NCBI RefSeq assembly: GCF_049985285.1
Contig: NZ_JBNIEU010000002.1
Location: 310,001 to 374,000 of the forward strand
DNA length: 64,000 bases
Direction: 5' to 3'
From: Aestuariirhabdus sp049985285
Lineage (GTDB): Bacteria > Pseudomonadota > Gammaproteobacteria > Pseudomonadales > Aestuariirhabdaceae
Translations under genes and position numbers: made by a program
Shown here: positions 55,101 to 63,835 of the stretch, piece by piece
Layout: each line of letters starts with the position of its first letter
How positions within the stretch are numbered: the first letter of the stretch is position 1
The notes under the pieces: generated by a model
What the model was told of the DNA's origin: nothing
Databases searched by the model: none
What the model saw: only the letters and a program-made list of their open reading frames with translations

Positions 55101-55304
55101 CTGCTCGATCGGCGCGGCAACCGTATTGGCCACAACTTCAGCCGTGGCTCCTGGGTAGGTAGCACTGACCGTCACGGTTGGCGGCGCGATTTCTGGAAAC
55201 TGAGAGATTGGAGTCACGGTTATCGCCGTAGCACCGGCGAGAACGATGATAATAGAGATCACAGCCGCAAAAATTGGACGATCGATAAAGAAACTGGGTC
55301 CCAT
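52122..55304 (-). CDS. RND multidrug efflux pump, HAE1 family
   Basis: The proton-driven inner-membrane pump of a tripartite efflux system. The length of 1060 residues is typical of AcrB/MexB. The N-terminus is FFIDRPIFAAVISIIIVLAG. The proton-relay aspartates are in ILAIGLVVDDAIIVVEAVE. The pump has two large periplasmic loops and twelve helices. It sits between the membrane fusion protein gene (nine-base gap) and the outer-membrane channel gene. Substrates cannot be read from sequence. Confidence 0.95.
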   Translation of the reverse strand: MGPSFFIDRPIFAAVISIIIVLAGATAITVTPISQFPEIAPPTVTVSATYPGATAEVVANTVAAPIEQQVNGVDDMIYMSSTSSSSGNMTLTVTFAPGTDPDIAQVNTQNRVSQALAQLPSTVSAQGVTTQKVSQSFMMVVGFSTPGGEMSTVELNNFVNLHIWDAVKRVEGANLSTVFPSPDVAMRIWLRPDLLAQLGITIPQVSDAIAGQNQAFGIGQIGQSPAPEGTLQNFPITSQGMLVKPEEFDQIILRASTDDDAAIVRVSDIGRSELGSKSYSVNTKTNGYTSSALVVYQQAGANAIQTSERVRALLEELKPNFPSGLEYQIILDTSQFTEESIEKVVHTFFEAVVLVVLVVFLFLQSLRATLVPVIAVPVAIVGAYIGIYALGFSTNMLTLFGMILAIGLVVDDAIIVVEAVEHKMETKGMEAKAAAKEAMSELTGALVSIVLVLSSVFLPIAFLGGMTGTLYKQFAVTIAIAMVISGIVALTLSPALSAIVLKPKTTEKKGFFLWFDKSFEAITNGYVVGVRFLINHKIIGMGLFLAVVVGLVMMFRIIPSSFVPEEDQGYVFGINMQPDAASLQRTGEFGDQAVKILREDPAVLAATQIDGYSIIDQQYRTNSGLMFVPLKPFSERAEPGMSSFDVIQNSRKSLGALDQGISLLVSPPSIPGVGSTGGFQFYIQDTLGKTPLELQGVVQKYMAEARKRPELTAINSSFSATERQLYLDVDRNRAELLQLPIQDIYQTLQAYFGSLYVSQFADFGRIWQVIIQAEDDFRDDPADFSKIYLTSTTGERIPLSAVATASYDSGINMMPRFNGFPAAQITGAAAAGYSSGEAIAAMESVAADALPPGYGFAWSGQAFQEKQAGGTATVAFAFGLIMVFLILAAQYEMWSLPIGVMMAVPFAILGALLMTWFRGLENDVYFQVGLVTLVGLSAKNAILITEFAVENHRNGMSLADAAAEAARQRLRPIVMTSLAFILGCVPMAIAVGPGANSLHAIGTGVIGGMLASTLISSFFVPMFFVIVESASGFFGKKHAATNTGAPPPELPASPDTKGES

Positions 55305-55313
55305 GATAATTCC

Positions 55314-56636
55314 TCAGTTCGCAGCCAGGCTAGCAGCCATGGCGTTATCGATATAGTTGCGGGTGTTGGTGCTCTCTTTCTTTATGGAAGTGTCATTTTT
55401 TGTTTTGTCGGTTTCCGACATGTTGGTTGATCTATTCTTACTTCCGCCTCTTGCATTGCCCTGAGCTTTAGGGGCTTTGGGGATGTAATGCAGTGCTTTC
55501 ACCGTCATGCCCGGGCGCACCTTCATAAACCCTTCGACAATCACCATCTCACCGCCCTTGAGGCCGCTGGTGACGATCCATTGATCGTTCTCCCATTCAC
55601 CCACGGTGACCGGTTGTAACACCACCTTATTCTGGTCATCTACCAGCATTAACATCTGATTATTACCCTGCTGTTGTACCGCTTGCTGCGGAACCACGAT
55701 GGCGTTAGGCCGCTTGCCACCTAAAATATTGGTGCTAACAAACATGCCCGGACGCAACAAAAAATCGGGGTTTGGCACTACGGCCCGAACTGAAAATGTT
55801 CCTGTTCGGGTATCAAAAGAGGGGGATGTGAAATCAAGAGTACCTTTTAGTGGGTAAATTGAACCATCCGTAAGGACGATTTCGAATTGATACTTACTCT
55901 CTTTCGGTGCGATAAAACTGCCCGCACTTTTCTCCTGGCGCAAGCTTTCAAGTTCGTTTTGAGAAACTGCGAAATTCACCCAAATCGGGTCGATTTGCGC
56001 GACATAGGAGAGATAAGCAGATTGGCTAACGGAGTTGAGGTAGGCCCCTTCACGCTGTTGGGCCGCTCCGGATAATCCGGTGACCGGAGCCCGCAGGGTC
56101 GTATAACTAAGATCGAGCTCCGCATTGGACAGCTTTGCTTTCGCCGAAAAAACCGCCGCCTCGGCACTGCGTTTTGCGCCGATGGCCTCATCGAGATCAC
56201 TCTGACTCATGGCGTCTGCTTCGGTCAGTGGTTTTATCCGCTTCAGGTTGGCATTGGCAGTCCACAGCCTCGCCTTGTTCGCTTCCAGCTCTCCCTTGGC
56301 GGCATCGACCTGTGCCTGGAATGGGCGTTTGTCCATTTCGAACATAACATCGCCCTCTTTTAGCAAGGCACCCTCTTTATAGATCATCTTTTCCAGAAAG
56401 CCTGACACGCGAGCCACGACGTCCACTTCGCGAGAACTCTGCAGCTGGGCCAGGCGGGGAATAACGACATCAATCGTTTTGGGATCTACCTTCAACACTT
56501 TCACTTCAGGCGTGGGCGGTTTGGCTGTGGGAGCGGGTTTATCACAGCCTGCCAGTATGGCCAGGAGTATCAGCGTGGTTGGCAAGCGAAGGCTCGCCGG
56601 ACGCGATACCGAAACGCTGGGGTAAAACTGCCTCAT
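55314..56636 (-). CDS. RND efflux membrane fusion protein
   Basis: A periplasmic adaptor of 440 residues linking the pump to the outer-membrane channel. The N-terminal lipobox is LAGC (Cys near 30). The coiled hairpin at about 100-160 and the lipoyl/beta-barrel segments (LRAPVTGLSGAAQQREGAY) are clear. After about residue 383 comes an unusual hydrophilic Lys/Asn/Thr-rich tail of about 55 residues, not typical for the family. It is first in the efflux operon, with an octanucleotide repeat just upstream. Confidence 0.94.
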   Translation of the reverse strand: MRQFYPSVSVSRPASLRLPTTLILLAILAGCDKPAPTAKPPTPEVKVLKVDPKTIDVVIPRLAQLQSSREVDVVARVSGFLEKMIYKEGALLKEGDVMFEMDKRPFQAQVDAAKGELEANKARLWTANANLKRIKPLTEADAMSQSDLDEAIGAKRSAEAAVFSAKAKLSNAELDLSYTTLRAPVTGLSGAAQQREGAYLNSVSQSAYLSYVAQIDPIWVNFAVSQNELESLRQEKSAGSFIAPKESKYQFEIVLTDGSIYPLKGTLDFTSPSFDTRTGTFSVRAVVPNPDFLLRPGMFVSTNILGGKRPNAIVVPQQAVQQQGNNQMLMLVDDQNKVVLQPVTVGEWENDQWIVTSGLKGGEMVIVEGFMKVRPGMTVKALHYIPKAPKAQGNARGGSKNRSTNMSETDKTKNDTSIKKESTNTRNYIDNAMAASLAAN

Positions 56637-56660
56637 AACTCAAACTCCATTTGATGATTT

Positions 56661-56692
56661 CCAGCCTTCCAGCCTTCCAGCCTTCCAGCCTG
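56661..56692 (-). repeat. Octanucleotide tandem repeat upstream of the efflux operon
   Basis: Four copies of CCAGCCTT (the last ending in G) lie 25 bases upstream of the membrane fusion protein start. On the coding strand they read as repeated AAGGCTGG. A repeat of this type can change copy number in eight-base steps and alter the promoter or leader geometry of the efflux genes. Confidence 0.8.
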
Positions 56693-56915
56693 TAGTATAG
56701 CCATCTCTTGCCAGTAGTACGACCTAGACTGGGGGAGTTTGCTACCAGCTCGGAGAGGGCATGAAGTAACAACCACGGTTGATTCTCGCCGCTAGTGACT
56801 TACCACCCATCGGGTCAGGAGAACCTGTGAGGTGCGTCCCGTGAGGGTCTATCAAAAGGTTGATCGGGTAAGTGGCGGGCGCTGCGGGCGATGGAGTTTT
56901 CAGGTGGTAAGTAAA

Positions 56916-56947
56916 CCCCTGATGTCGGGCGGTGCCGGCATCAGGGG
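56916..56947 (-). terminator. Hairpin after the chemoreceptor gene
   Basis: CCCCTGATG (56916-56924) and CATCAGGGG (56939-56947) form a nine-bp stem that extends by CGG/CCG. On the minus strand it is followed by TTTACTT, 28 bases past the receptor stop. It is probably the receptor's intrinsic terminator. Confidence 0.7.
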
Positions 56948-56974
56948 GTATCACCCAGTAGGGTGCCAGCCGTT

Positions 56975-58600
56975 TTAATGGCTAAGGCGCTGGGCGACGT
57001 CTGCGAGGTCATCGGACAGGCGTACCAGGCGCAAGCTGGTCTCGGCTGTATGCTCGGCGTTTTCGCTGTTTTCAGAGGCGATGGAGGTGATCTCGGTGAT
57101 GTTACGGGTGATATCTTCGGACACCGAGCTTTGCTCCTCGGCTGCGGTGGCGATCTGGGTGTTCATATCCCGAATCGCCTCCACGGCGGCGGTGATGGTG
57201 CGCAGCTGATTGGCGGCCTCACCTACGATCTCCTCGCACTCGGTCATCTTTGTGGTGCCCTGGTGGATCGCGCTGACGGCGTTACCCGCCCCCAACTGTA
57301 CCTTCTCGATGATTCCCTGGATCTCGGTGGTCGATTGCTGGGTGCGTTGGGCGAGGGTGCGCACTTCGTCGGCAACCACCGCAAAGCCTCGACCCTGTTC
57401 GCCGGCGCGGGCAGCCTCTATAGCGGCATTAAGCGCGAGCAGGTTGGTTTGCTCGGCAATGCTGCGAATCACATCGAGCACGGTGCCGATCTGGATGCTA
57501 TTGCTCTCGAGTTCGCCGATCACCGTTGCGGTGGTGTTGATCTCTTTGGCCATGGCCGCGATGGTTTGCAGCGCGTTTTCCATTACGGTCATGCCGTGAC
57601 GAGCCGACTCATCGGCGTCGTTGGCACCGCTGGAGGCCACTGCTGCATGGCTGGCTACCTCGTTGGCGGTGGCGGCCATTTCATTCATCGCCGTTGCTAC
57701 CTGATCGGTGCGTTGGTGTTGGTCGCTGGTGCTGCGATTGATGTCGTCGGAGTAGCCTTTGAGTTGCCCCGAGGCTTCTTGTAGCCCCAGCAGGGTCTGG
57801 TTGAGCTGGTCGACGGATGCCATTAATGACTGCTGCAGGTGTCGGGAAGCGTTGGCCAGCACGCCGAGTTCATCATCACGTTCAATGGTGTTTGTATGAT
57901 TCAGGTCACCCTGGCTGATCTGGTCGAGATGCTGGCTGATACTCAGTGTGGGGGCGACGATGCTTCTATTGATAAACCAGATGAGGCCCGCGGTAATAAT
58001 GCCGCTGAAGACCAGCATCAGTATGCTGGCAGTTATCTCTAACTGAAGACTGCTTTCCTTCAGCTGGATACCTTGCTGCTGGGCCGATTCGTTGAGAGCA
58101 TCACTGGCCTCATCAAGCAGCTTTGAGGGTGTGCGATCAATACCGGATACCGCCTTGTCGCCGACCTTCGAATCGAAGCCAGCTTCGACAAAGGCGTTGT
58201 ATCCCTTGGTGTAGGCGACTCCCATTTTCTGGTGTTCGGCGACAAACTGATCGACCAGGGTTTTGGCTTCAGGGATATCCACCTTGACGGAGAGGGTTTT
58301 TCCGATCTCCTGAATTTTGGCTTGCTGCTTGTTGAAACGCCCCCAGTATTTTTCGCGCTGTTTGTCATCGGCGCCACGCAGCAGCACGTTTTTCCACTCC
58401 TGGACCTGGCGCTTGAACTCGATGTTCATGGTGGCGACAAGTAGTGAGTTTTGCAGGTCGTGGTTGAGTAGTTCATCATACTCAACAATGGCGCTGTCTA
58501 ATCTGGAACCGGCCCAGAATGCGGTGATTACTATCAATAGCACGCCCGTAACAATGCCGGCGCAGACCTTTGCCAACAGGGATCGTTTAAACCAGTCCAT
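56975..58600 (-). CDS. Methyl-accepting chemotaxis protein
   Basis: A transmembrane chemoreceptor of 541 residues. The first helix is at about 9-30 (AGIVTGVLLIVITAFWAG), followed by a periplasmic four-helix ligand domain of about 150 residues. The second helix (ILMLVFSGIITAGLIWF) leads into a HAMP domain and the signalling domain, with the conserved tip NLLALNAAIEAARAGEQGRG. ATG 58600 is preferred because GGAG stands nine bases away; ATG 58606 is also possible. The ligand is unknown. It is not linked to che genes here. Confidence 0.93.
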   Translation of the reverse strand: MDWFKRSLLAKVCAGIVTGVLLIVITAFWAGSRLDSAIVEYDELLNHDLQNSLLVATMNIEFKRQVQEWKNVLLRGADDKQREKYWGRFNKQQAKIQEIGKTLSVKVDIPEAKTLVDQFVAEHQKMGVAYTKGYNAFVEAGFDSKVGDKAVSGIDRTPSKLLDEASDALNESAQQQGIQLKESSLQLEITASILMLVFSGIITAGLIWFINRSIVAPTLSISQHLDQISQGDLNHTNTIERDDELGVLANASRHLQQSLMASVDQLNQTLLGLQEASGQLKGYSDDINRSTSDQHQRTDQVATAMNEMAATANEVASHAAVASSGANDADESARHGMTVMENALQTIAAMAKEINTTATVIGELESNSIQIGTVLDVIRSIAEQTNLLALNAAIEAARAGEQGRGFAVVADEVRTLAQRTQQSTTEIQGIIEKVQLGAGNAVSAIHQGTTKMTECEEIVGEAANQLRTITAAVEAIRDMNTQIATAAEEQSSVSEDITRNITEITSIASENSENAEHTAETSLRLVRLSDDLADVAQRLSH

Positions 58601-58759
58601 AAACATATGCTCCGTTCCAATATTTAGCTGTGCACTATCCAGTGTAGTCTGATATAGCCTAACGGCATGGGAAACCATAACTTTAGTGCTTGACGGTGAC
58701 AGCGGATAGGACGGTACCTTGACCGAGCGGCCCGCCGCTTAGCGTTTTTTACGGAGTTT

Positions 58760-60796
58760 TCAGGCCGCTCGATGGGACTTGCGCAGGTACTCGGCAAAGT
58801 TGTCGGGAGGAACGGGTTTGCAGTAGTAGTAACCTTGACCCTCCTGGCAGCCATGCTGGATCAGGTAGGCTTCGTGGGCCTGGGTTTCAACTCCCTCGGC
58901 GATAACAGGCAAGCCGAGGCTTTCCCCCAGTTGGATGATGGCGCGCACGATGGTGGAGTCGTCCTGGTTGTCGACGATCTCCTGCACAAAGCTCTTGTCG
59001 ATTTTGATCTTGTCGAACGGTAGTAGTTTGAGATAGCTGAGGGAGGAGTACCCGGTGCCGAAGTCATCCATCGCCAGTTGTACGCCTGATTTTTTGATCG
59101 CGCGCAGTGCGGTGGCCGCCGCTTGCAGATCTTCCATGATGCCGGTTTCGGTCATCTCCAGCTCCAGCGTGTGTGGCGGGATCTGGTGCTTTTGTAACAT
59201 TCTCACCACGAGTTCGGTGAGATCGGCCTGCCTCAGCTGCACCGCCGACAGGTTGACCGCCATACGCAGTTCGGGAAAGCCCATGGTATGCCAGATTTTG
59301 AGCTGGGCGCAGGCGCGGTCAAGAACCCATTCCCCGATACCAATAATCAGGTCGCTTTTCTCTGCCAGGGGGATGAAGATTTCGGGAGAGATCCAGCCCT
59401 GTTCCGGGTGCTCCCAGCGCAACAGGGCCTCGGCACCGGCGACCCGGCCGTTATCGAGGTCGATCTGGGGCTGGTAAACCAGTTGTAGCTGATCCAGTGC
59501 CAGTGCTTCCCCGAGTTCACGCTCGAGTCGCTTGCGCTCGCGGATCTCACTGTCAACGCTGGCGACGTAGAACTGGTAGCGGTTGCCACGGGCCTTGGCC
59601 AGGGTCATGGTTTGTTCCGCTTTTTGCAGCAGTTTTTCCGGGTGTTTGGCGTCGGCTGGAAAGAGTGCGATACCGAGGGTTGCATCCAGTGTTATGGGCT
59701 GCTCATCGACTATAAAAGGTTCTTGAAGCTCTGCCAGAATACTTTGCGCCAGTTCGGCGGCTTCGTACGGTTGTTGCAGTTTGTCCTGGATAATGGCGAA
59801 CTGGTCGCCGCCGAGGCGTCCCACTGCACGTACCGGAATCTGCTGGTTACGCAGGCGATCGGCAAGACTCATTAAGAGGACGTCACCGGTCTTGTAGGTG
59901 TGCTGTTCATTGATGCTTTTAAAGTCGTTAATGCCGCAGCAGAGTACTGCGGCCAGCTGTCCGCGCTGCTCTGCTTCCGGCAGGATGCGCTGCAGCTGCT
60001 TTTGCAGCATGATGCGGTTGGGCAGTCCGGTGAGAAAATCGTATTGTGCCAGGCGCTGTACATGAGCTTCGGCGCGTTGGCGCTTGGAGTTGTTGCGCTC
60101 GATCGATTCCAGTAACTGATTGATTGTGCGGACCCATAACCCTAGCTCATTGCGCTCATTGCCCGCGATCATGGGGACTTTGATATCGCCCGGTTGGTCG
60201 GGGTTAATGTGGGCCAGGCTCTGTGCAATTCGTGTTAAGGGGCGGGTCACTAGCCAAGTAAAAATCAGGTAGAGCACGAACGCCATCGCCATGGCGCGCA
60301 GGATTCCGGAGGTGAAAATAATCACGGCGCGGTCGACAAATGCAGTGCCGTAGGAGGCGGTATCGAGGGTGATCTGCAGATCGCCGTAGTATTCGTTGTA
60401 GGGGAGTTTGCCGTAGAGGCTGACGCGGTAATCTCGTTCAGGCTCAAATACCTTGTCGGTCAGCCAGCGGTAGGGCTCCTCTTGCAGTGGGCGTCGTTTG
60501 GATGCCAGTGTCTCCTCCTCGGGATGGCCGATAGAGGCAAAGCGAACCGAGTGATCCTCGAACAGTCCTTCGACAACCTGTTCGGCCATCTCCCGGTCCA
60601 GGCTATAGACCGCCTGAATGGCAGGATCGCGTACCATCGCCAGAACACTCTGGGCACGATCATCGATCTCGTGGCGCGAATTTATAGCGTCCATCGCAAT
60701 TTGCGCGGCGCTGAGAACGGTGCCCACAAGGCACGCCGATGCCAGTACAACGCGCAATAATTTGAGGGATAGTCGATCCCGCTTTTCGATAATCAA
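58760..60796 (-). CDS. Membrane GGDEF-EAL protein, probable c-di-GMP phosphodiesterase
   Basis: A 678-residue signalling protein. The N-terminus has a helix (about 12-34), then a periplasmic sensor domain, a second helix (about 160-182) and HAMP-like residues. The GGDEF domain is degenerate (GGDQF at 329-333; FKSIN follows normal spacing), so cyclase activity is doubtful. The EAL domain keeps EALLRW (456-461) and DDFGTGYSS (577-585), with KIKIDKSF, so c-di-GMP hydrolysis is expected. The start is TTG 60796, supported by AAGGAG five bases ahead. The degenerate GGDEF may serve as a GTP-binding regulatory site. Confidence 0.9.
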   Translation of the reverse strand: MIIEKRDRLSLKLLRVVLASACLVGTVLSAAQIAMDAINSRHEIDDRAQSVLAMVRDPAIQAVYSLDREMAEQVVEGLFEDHSVRFASIGHPEEETLASKRRPLQEEPYRWLTDKVFEPERDYRVSLYGKLPYNEYYGDLQITLDTASYGTAFVDRAVIIFTSGILRAMAMAFVLYLIFTWLVTRPLTRIAQSLAHINPDQPGDIKVPMIAGNERNELGLWVRTINQLLESIERNNSKRQRAEAHVQRLAQYDFLTGLPNRIMLQKQLQRILPEAEQRGQLAAVLCCGINDFKSINEQHTYKTGDVLLMSLADRLRNQQIPVRAVGRLGGDQFAIIQDKLQQPYEAAELAQSILAELQEPFIVDEQPITLDATLGIALFPADAKHPEKLLQKAEQTMTLAKARGNRYQFYVASVDSEIRERKRLERELGEALALDQLQLVYQPQIDLDNGRVAGAEALLRWEHPEQGWISPEIFIPLAEKSDLIIGIGEWVLDRACAQLKIWHTMGFPELRMAVNLSAVQLRQADLTELVVRMLQKHQIPPHTLELEMTETGIMEDLQAAATALRAIKKSGVQLAMDDFGTGYSSLSYLKLLPFDKIKIDKSFVQEIVDNQDDSTIVRAIIQLGESLGLPVIAEGVETQAHEAYLIQHGCQEGQGYYYCKPVPPDNFAEYLRKSHRAA

Positions 60797-60978
60797 AGTG
60801 GCTCCTTCTTGGTGGCGTCTGTAAGCGCCATATTTCCTTCTGCGCTAGCCGCTAATGAGTATCGGAAAAATGACGCTGGGGGTCAAAGTTAATTTCTCCC
60901 GAGGGTGACCTCGGACGTGGTAACCCGGGTAGGGTCAGGCTATGATGAGCGCCGCATTTATACTCTGGGCTGGCCATT

Positions 60979-62262
60979 ATGAATCCTGTGATTACCGCCG
61001 ATGATCTGCGTTTTGATGCCGAGCATATTTGGCATCCCTACACCTCTATGCACAATCGTTATCCTCAAACGCCGGTCATCGCGGCCGAAGGGGTGATGCT
61101 GACCCTGGCCGACGGCCGCCAGTTGATCGATGGTATGTCGTCGTGGTGGTCGACCATTCATGGCTATAACCACCCGCACCTTAATGCAGCGATCAAGCAG
61201 CAGGCGGACTCTATGTCCCATGTGATGTTTGGAGGGCTGACACACAAGCCCGCCATCGAGCTGGCGAGACGCCTGTTAAGCATGGTGCCAGACACTCTGC
61301 AGCAGGTGTTTTTTGCGGATTCGGGGTCGGTGTCGGTCGAGGTCGCCATCAAAATGGCAATCCAGTATTGGCACGCGGCGGGGAAGCCCGAAAAACAACG
61401 CCTGCTGACCATTCGCAACGGGTATCACGGCGATACCTTCGGCGCCATGGCAACCTGCGATCCGGTCAATGGTATGCACGAGTTGTTTACCGGGGTGTTG
61501 CCCCAGCACCTGTTTGCACCTGCCCCTCAGTGCGGCTACGACCAGGAGTGGGACGAAAACGATATCAGCGAGCTCAAGCAGATGCTGGAACAGCATCACC
61601 ACGAGATTGCGGCGCTGATTATGGAGCCGGTGGTGCAGGGGGCGGGGGGGATGCGTTTCTACTCCCCCCACTATGTGCGCCGTGCGCGGGAACTGTGTGA
61701 CCAGTTCGGGGTGTTATTGATTCTCGATGAGATCGCCACCGGTTTTGGCCGCACCGGCAGCCTGTTTGCCTGCCAGCAAGCGGGTATTGCGCCCGATATC
61801 CTTTGCCTGGGTAAGGCACTAACCGGCGGTTATATGACGTTGGCGGCGACCCTGTGTACCCAGCAGGTAAGCGATACCATCTCTGCCGCAGGGGTCTTTA
61901 TGCACGGCCCTACCTTTATGGCTAATCCGCTGGCCTGTGCGGTGGCCAATGCCAGCCTGGAGATCCTTGAAGCGGGCACCTGGCGCAATCAGGTGGCGGG
62001 GATCGAAGAGGGGTTGCGACGAGGACTGGCCCAGTGCCAACAGCTATCGACGGTTGCTGAGGTGCGGGTGATGGGGGCGATCGGCGTGGTAGAGCTTAAG
62101 CAACCCGTTGATATGGCCGATATCCAGCCGCGCTTCGTCGAGCAGGGGGTGTGGGTGCGCCCGTTTGGCAAGCTGGTGTATGTGATGCCGCCCTATGTTA
62201 TGGGTGCAGAGCAGCTAGAGCGCCTGACCACAGGTATCTACCGCGTGCTCTCGTCTTGTTAA
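60979..62262 (+). CDS. bioA: Adenosylmethionine-8-amino-7-oxononanoate aminotransferase
   Basis: A PLP enzyme of biotin synthesis that makes 7,8-diaminopelargonate using SAM as amino donor. The 427 residues match the family. WHPYTSM lies near the start, DGMSSWWSTIHGYNHP is the substrate region, and the PLP lysine is in CLGKALTGGYMTLAA. The pimelate/SAM-site segment RNGYHGDTFGAM is clear. It is alone here, away from bioBFHCD. No BirA operator was recognised upstream. Confidence 0.95.
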   Translation: MNPVITADDLRFDAEHIWHPYTSMHNRYPQTPVIAAEGVMLTLADGRQLIDGMSSWWSTIHGYNHPHLNAAIKQQADSMSHVMFGGLTHKPAIELARRLLSMVPDTLQQVFFADSGSVSVEVAIKMAIQYWHAAGKPEKQRLLTIRNGYHGDTFGAMATCDPVNGMHELFTGVLPQHLFAPAPQCGYDQEWDENDISELKQMLEQHHHEIAALIMEPVVQGAGGMRFYSPHYVRRARELCDQFGVLLILDEIATGFGRTGSLFACQQAGIAPDILCLGKALTGGYMTLAATLCTQQVSDTISAAGVFMHGPTFMANPLACAVANASLEILEAGTWRNQVAGIEEGLRRGLAQCQQLSTVAEVRVMGAIGVVELKQPVDMADIQPRFVEQGVWVRPFGKLVYVMPPYVMGAEQLERLTTGIYRVLSSC

Positions 62263-62319
62263 AATTCCCAGCCAGCTGCCGCTGGTGTTTGCTTTAACCT
62301 TTTATGCAGGTGTTAACCA

Positions 62320-63639
62320 ATGCAAGAGATTCAGGCCCTTTATCAATCACACCTTAACGTCTTGTTGGAGGATAGTTATCGCTTGTTAGAAGCTCAGGGG
62401 TTCGACGGCCTGCTCGTGGCCTCGGGAGACCCCAAGCCCTGTTTTCTTGATGATCACGATTACCCCTTCGTGGTGAACCCGCATTTCAAACGGTGGTTGC
62501 CGCTAACCGATAACCCCTACTGCTACTTGTTGCTGCGCATCGGGCAACGCCCCCGTTTGCTATACCACAAACCTGCGGATTACTGGCACGCGGCCGCCGG
62601 AGAGCCCAGCGGGTATTGGGTTGATAGTTTTGACATCGAGTTGGTGGCTGATGAAACGGCTGCGTTAAAGGCGCTGGGGCAGTGGGATTTGCGCAGGGTC
62701 GCCTGCATTGCCGAGGAGGTGCAACTCGCTGAGCACCTGCCTGATATTGAACTTAACCCACCCGGGCTGCTGGCGGCGATGCACTACGGGCGTGCCTGCA
62801 AAAGCGATTATGAGCTGCACTGCTTGCGCGAGGCCAATCGCATCGCCGTGGGCGGGCATCTGGCGGCACGGGAAGCTTTTTTTGGCGGGCGCACCGAGCT
62901 TGAGGTGCACCTTGCCTATCTCGCCGCCTGCGGCTGCACGGAAGCCCAAAGCCCCTACGGGAATATTGTCGCCTTCAATGAGAACGCGGCCATTTTGCAC
63001 AACGATCGCTATGGCACTGTCGCTCCTCCACAGCGTCACTCCTTCCTGATTGATGCCGGCGCTACCTTTGAGGGATACATCGCCGATATCACCCGTACCT
63101 ACGCCGCTAATAAGGGAACCTTCGCCGAGCTGGTCGCGCGAATGGATCTGGAACAGCAGGGGATTTGCGGGGAGGTGCAGGCGGAAGTCGATTTTGTGGC
63201 GTTGCATGAGCGTATGCATCACCGCCTGGCCTCGGTGCTGAGCGATAGTGGTATCGTTACCTGCGATGCCGACACGGCTTTTGCGCAGGGGCTTACGCGG
63301 CTCTTCTTTCCCCATGGCCTGGGTCACCTGATTGGACTGCAAACCCACGATGTTGGTGGATGGCAGATGAATGCGGCGGGTGACCAGTATCCGGTCCATG
63401 CTGATTATCCTGCGTTGCGGTTGCAGCGCACCTTGCAGCCGGGGATGGCGGTGACCATCGAGCCGGGACTCTACTTTATCGACCAGCTGTTGGAGCCCGA
63501 GCGAAGCAGTTCGCTGCTTAACTGGCCCTTGATTGATGAGCTGCGTCCCTGCGGTGGTATTCGCATTGAGGACACTCTGGTAGCGACAGCGACGGGTGCC
63601 GAAAATCTTACTCGTCCGGCATTTGTCGAGTTGGGGTGA
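62320..63639 (+). CDS. pepQ: Xaa-Pro dipeptidase
   Basis: A cytoplasmic dimetal peptidase (M24B) that cleaves dipeptides with C-terminal proline; family members also hydrolyse organophosphate bonds. The 439 residues compare with 443 in E. coli PepQ. Metal ligands are in LIDAGATFEGYIADITRTYA (two Asp), HGLGHLIGLQTHDVGG (His), TIEPGLYF (Glu) and GIRIEDT (Glu). It follows bioA by 57 bases with AGGTG before its start. Confidence 0.95.
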   Translation: MQEIQALYQSHLNVLLEDSYRLLEAQGFDGLLVASGDPKPCFLDDHDYPFVVNPHFKRWLPLTDNPYCYLLLRIGQRPRLLYHKPADYWHAAAGEPSGYWVDSFDIELVADETAALKALGQWDLRRVACIAEEVQLAEHLPDIELNPPGLLAAMHYGRACKSDYELHCLREANRIAVGGHLAAREAFFGGRTELEVHLAYLAACGCTEAQSPYGNIVAFNENAAILHNDRYGTVAPPQRHSFLIDAGATFEGYIADITRTYAANKGTFAELVARMDLEQQGICGEVQAEVDFVALHERMHHRLASVLSDSGIVTCDADTAFAQGLTRLFFPHGLGHLIGLQTHDVGGWQMNAAGDQYPVHADYPALRLQRTLQPGMAVTIEPGLYFIDQLLEPERSSSLLNWPLIDELRPCGGIRIEDTLVATATGAENLTRPAFVELG

Positions 63640-63835
63640 GCGCCTCGCTAGATTCGGTCAGGGGGTTGCGTGGGCGCAGTAATGCGCAACTCCGACCGGT
63701 GCCCCGAGGTCAACCTAAGGCAGGCTGCGAACTCATTCACGAAGGTGGTAGACTGGATGTCAGTGCTCCGGTGTCGCCTTACCCGGCAGCGGAATCGATA
63801 GGGGTTTATAACCCTTTGCCAAAGGAGTCTGAGCG

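Larger units (their letters stand above)
56637..56974. other. Gene-free region between the efflux operon and the chemoreceptor
   Basis: About 338 bases without a supported gene. It carries the octamer repeat next to the efflux operon, CTTACCACC (56799-56807) with its inverted copy GGTGGTAAG (about 56904-56912), and the hairpin after the chemoreceptor gene. Both the efflux promoter and the chemoreceptor terminator should be here. No promoter elements were clear, and no TetR-like gene is adjacent. Confidence 0.6.

Noticed and set aside
60797..60978. BirA operator upstream of bioA
   Set aside because: Only a single GGTAACC-like half was seen, without the paired inverted half expected for a BirA site.
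63640..63835. Molybdenum-cofactor or cobalamin riboswitch before moaD
   Set aside because: GC-rich inverted repeats are present, but I could not match the conserved cores of either riboswitch class. A covariance-model search would decide.
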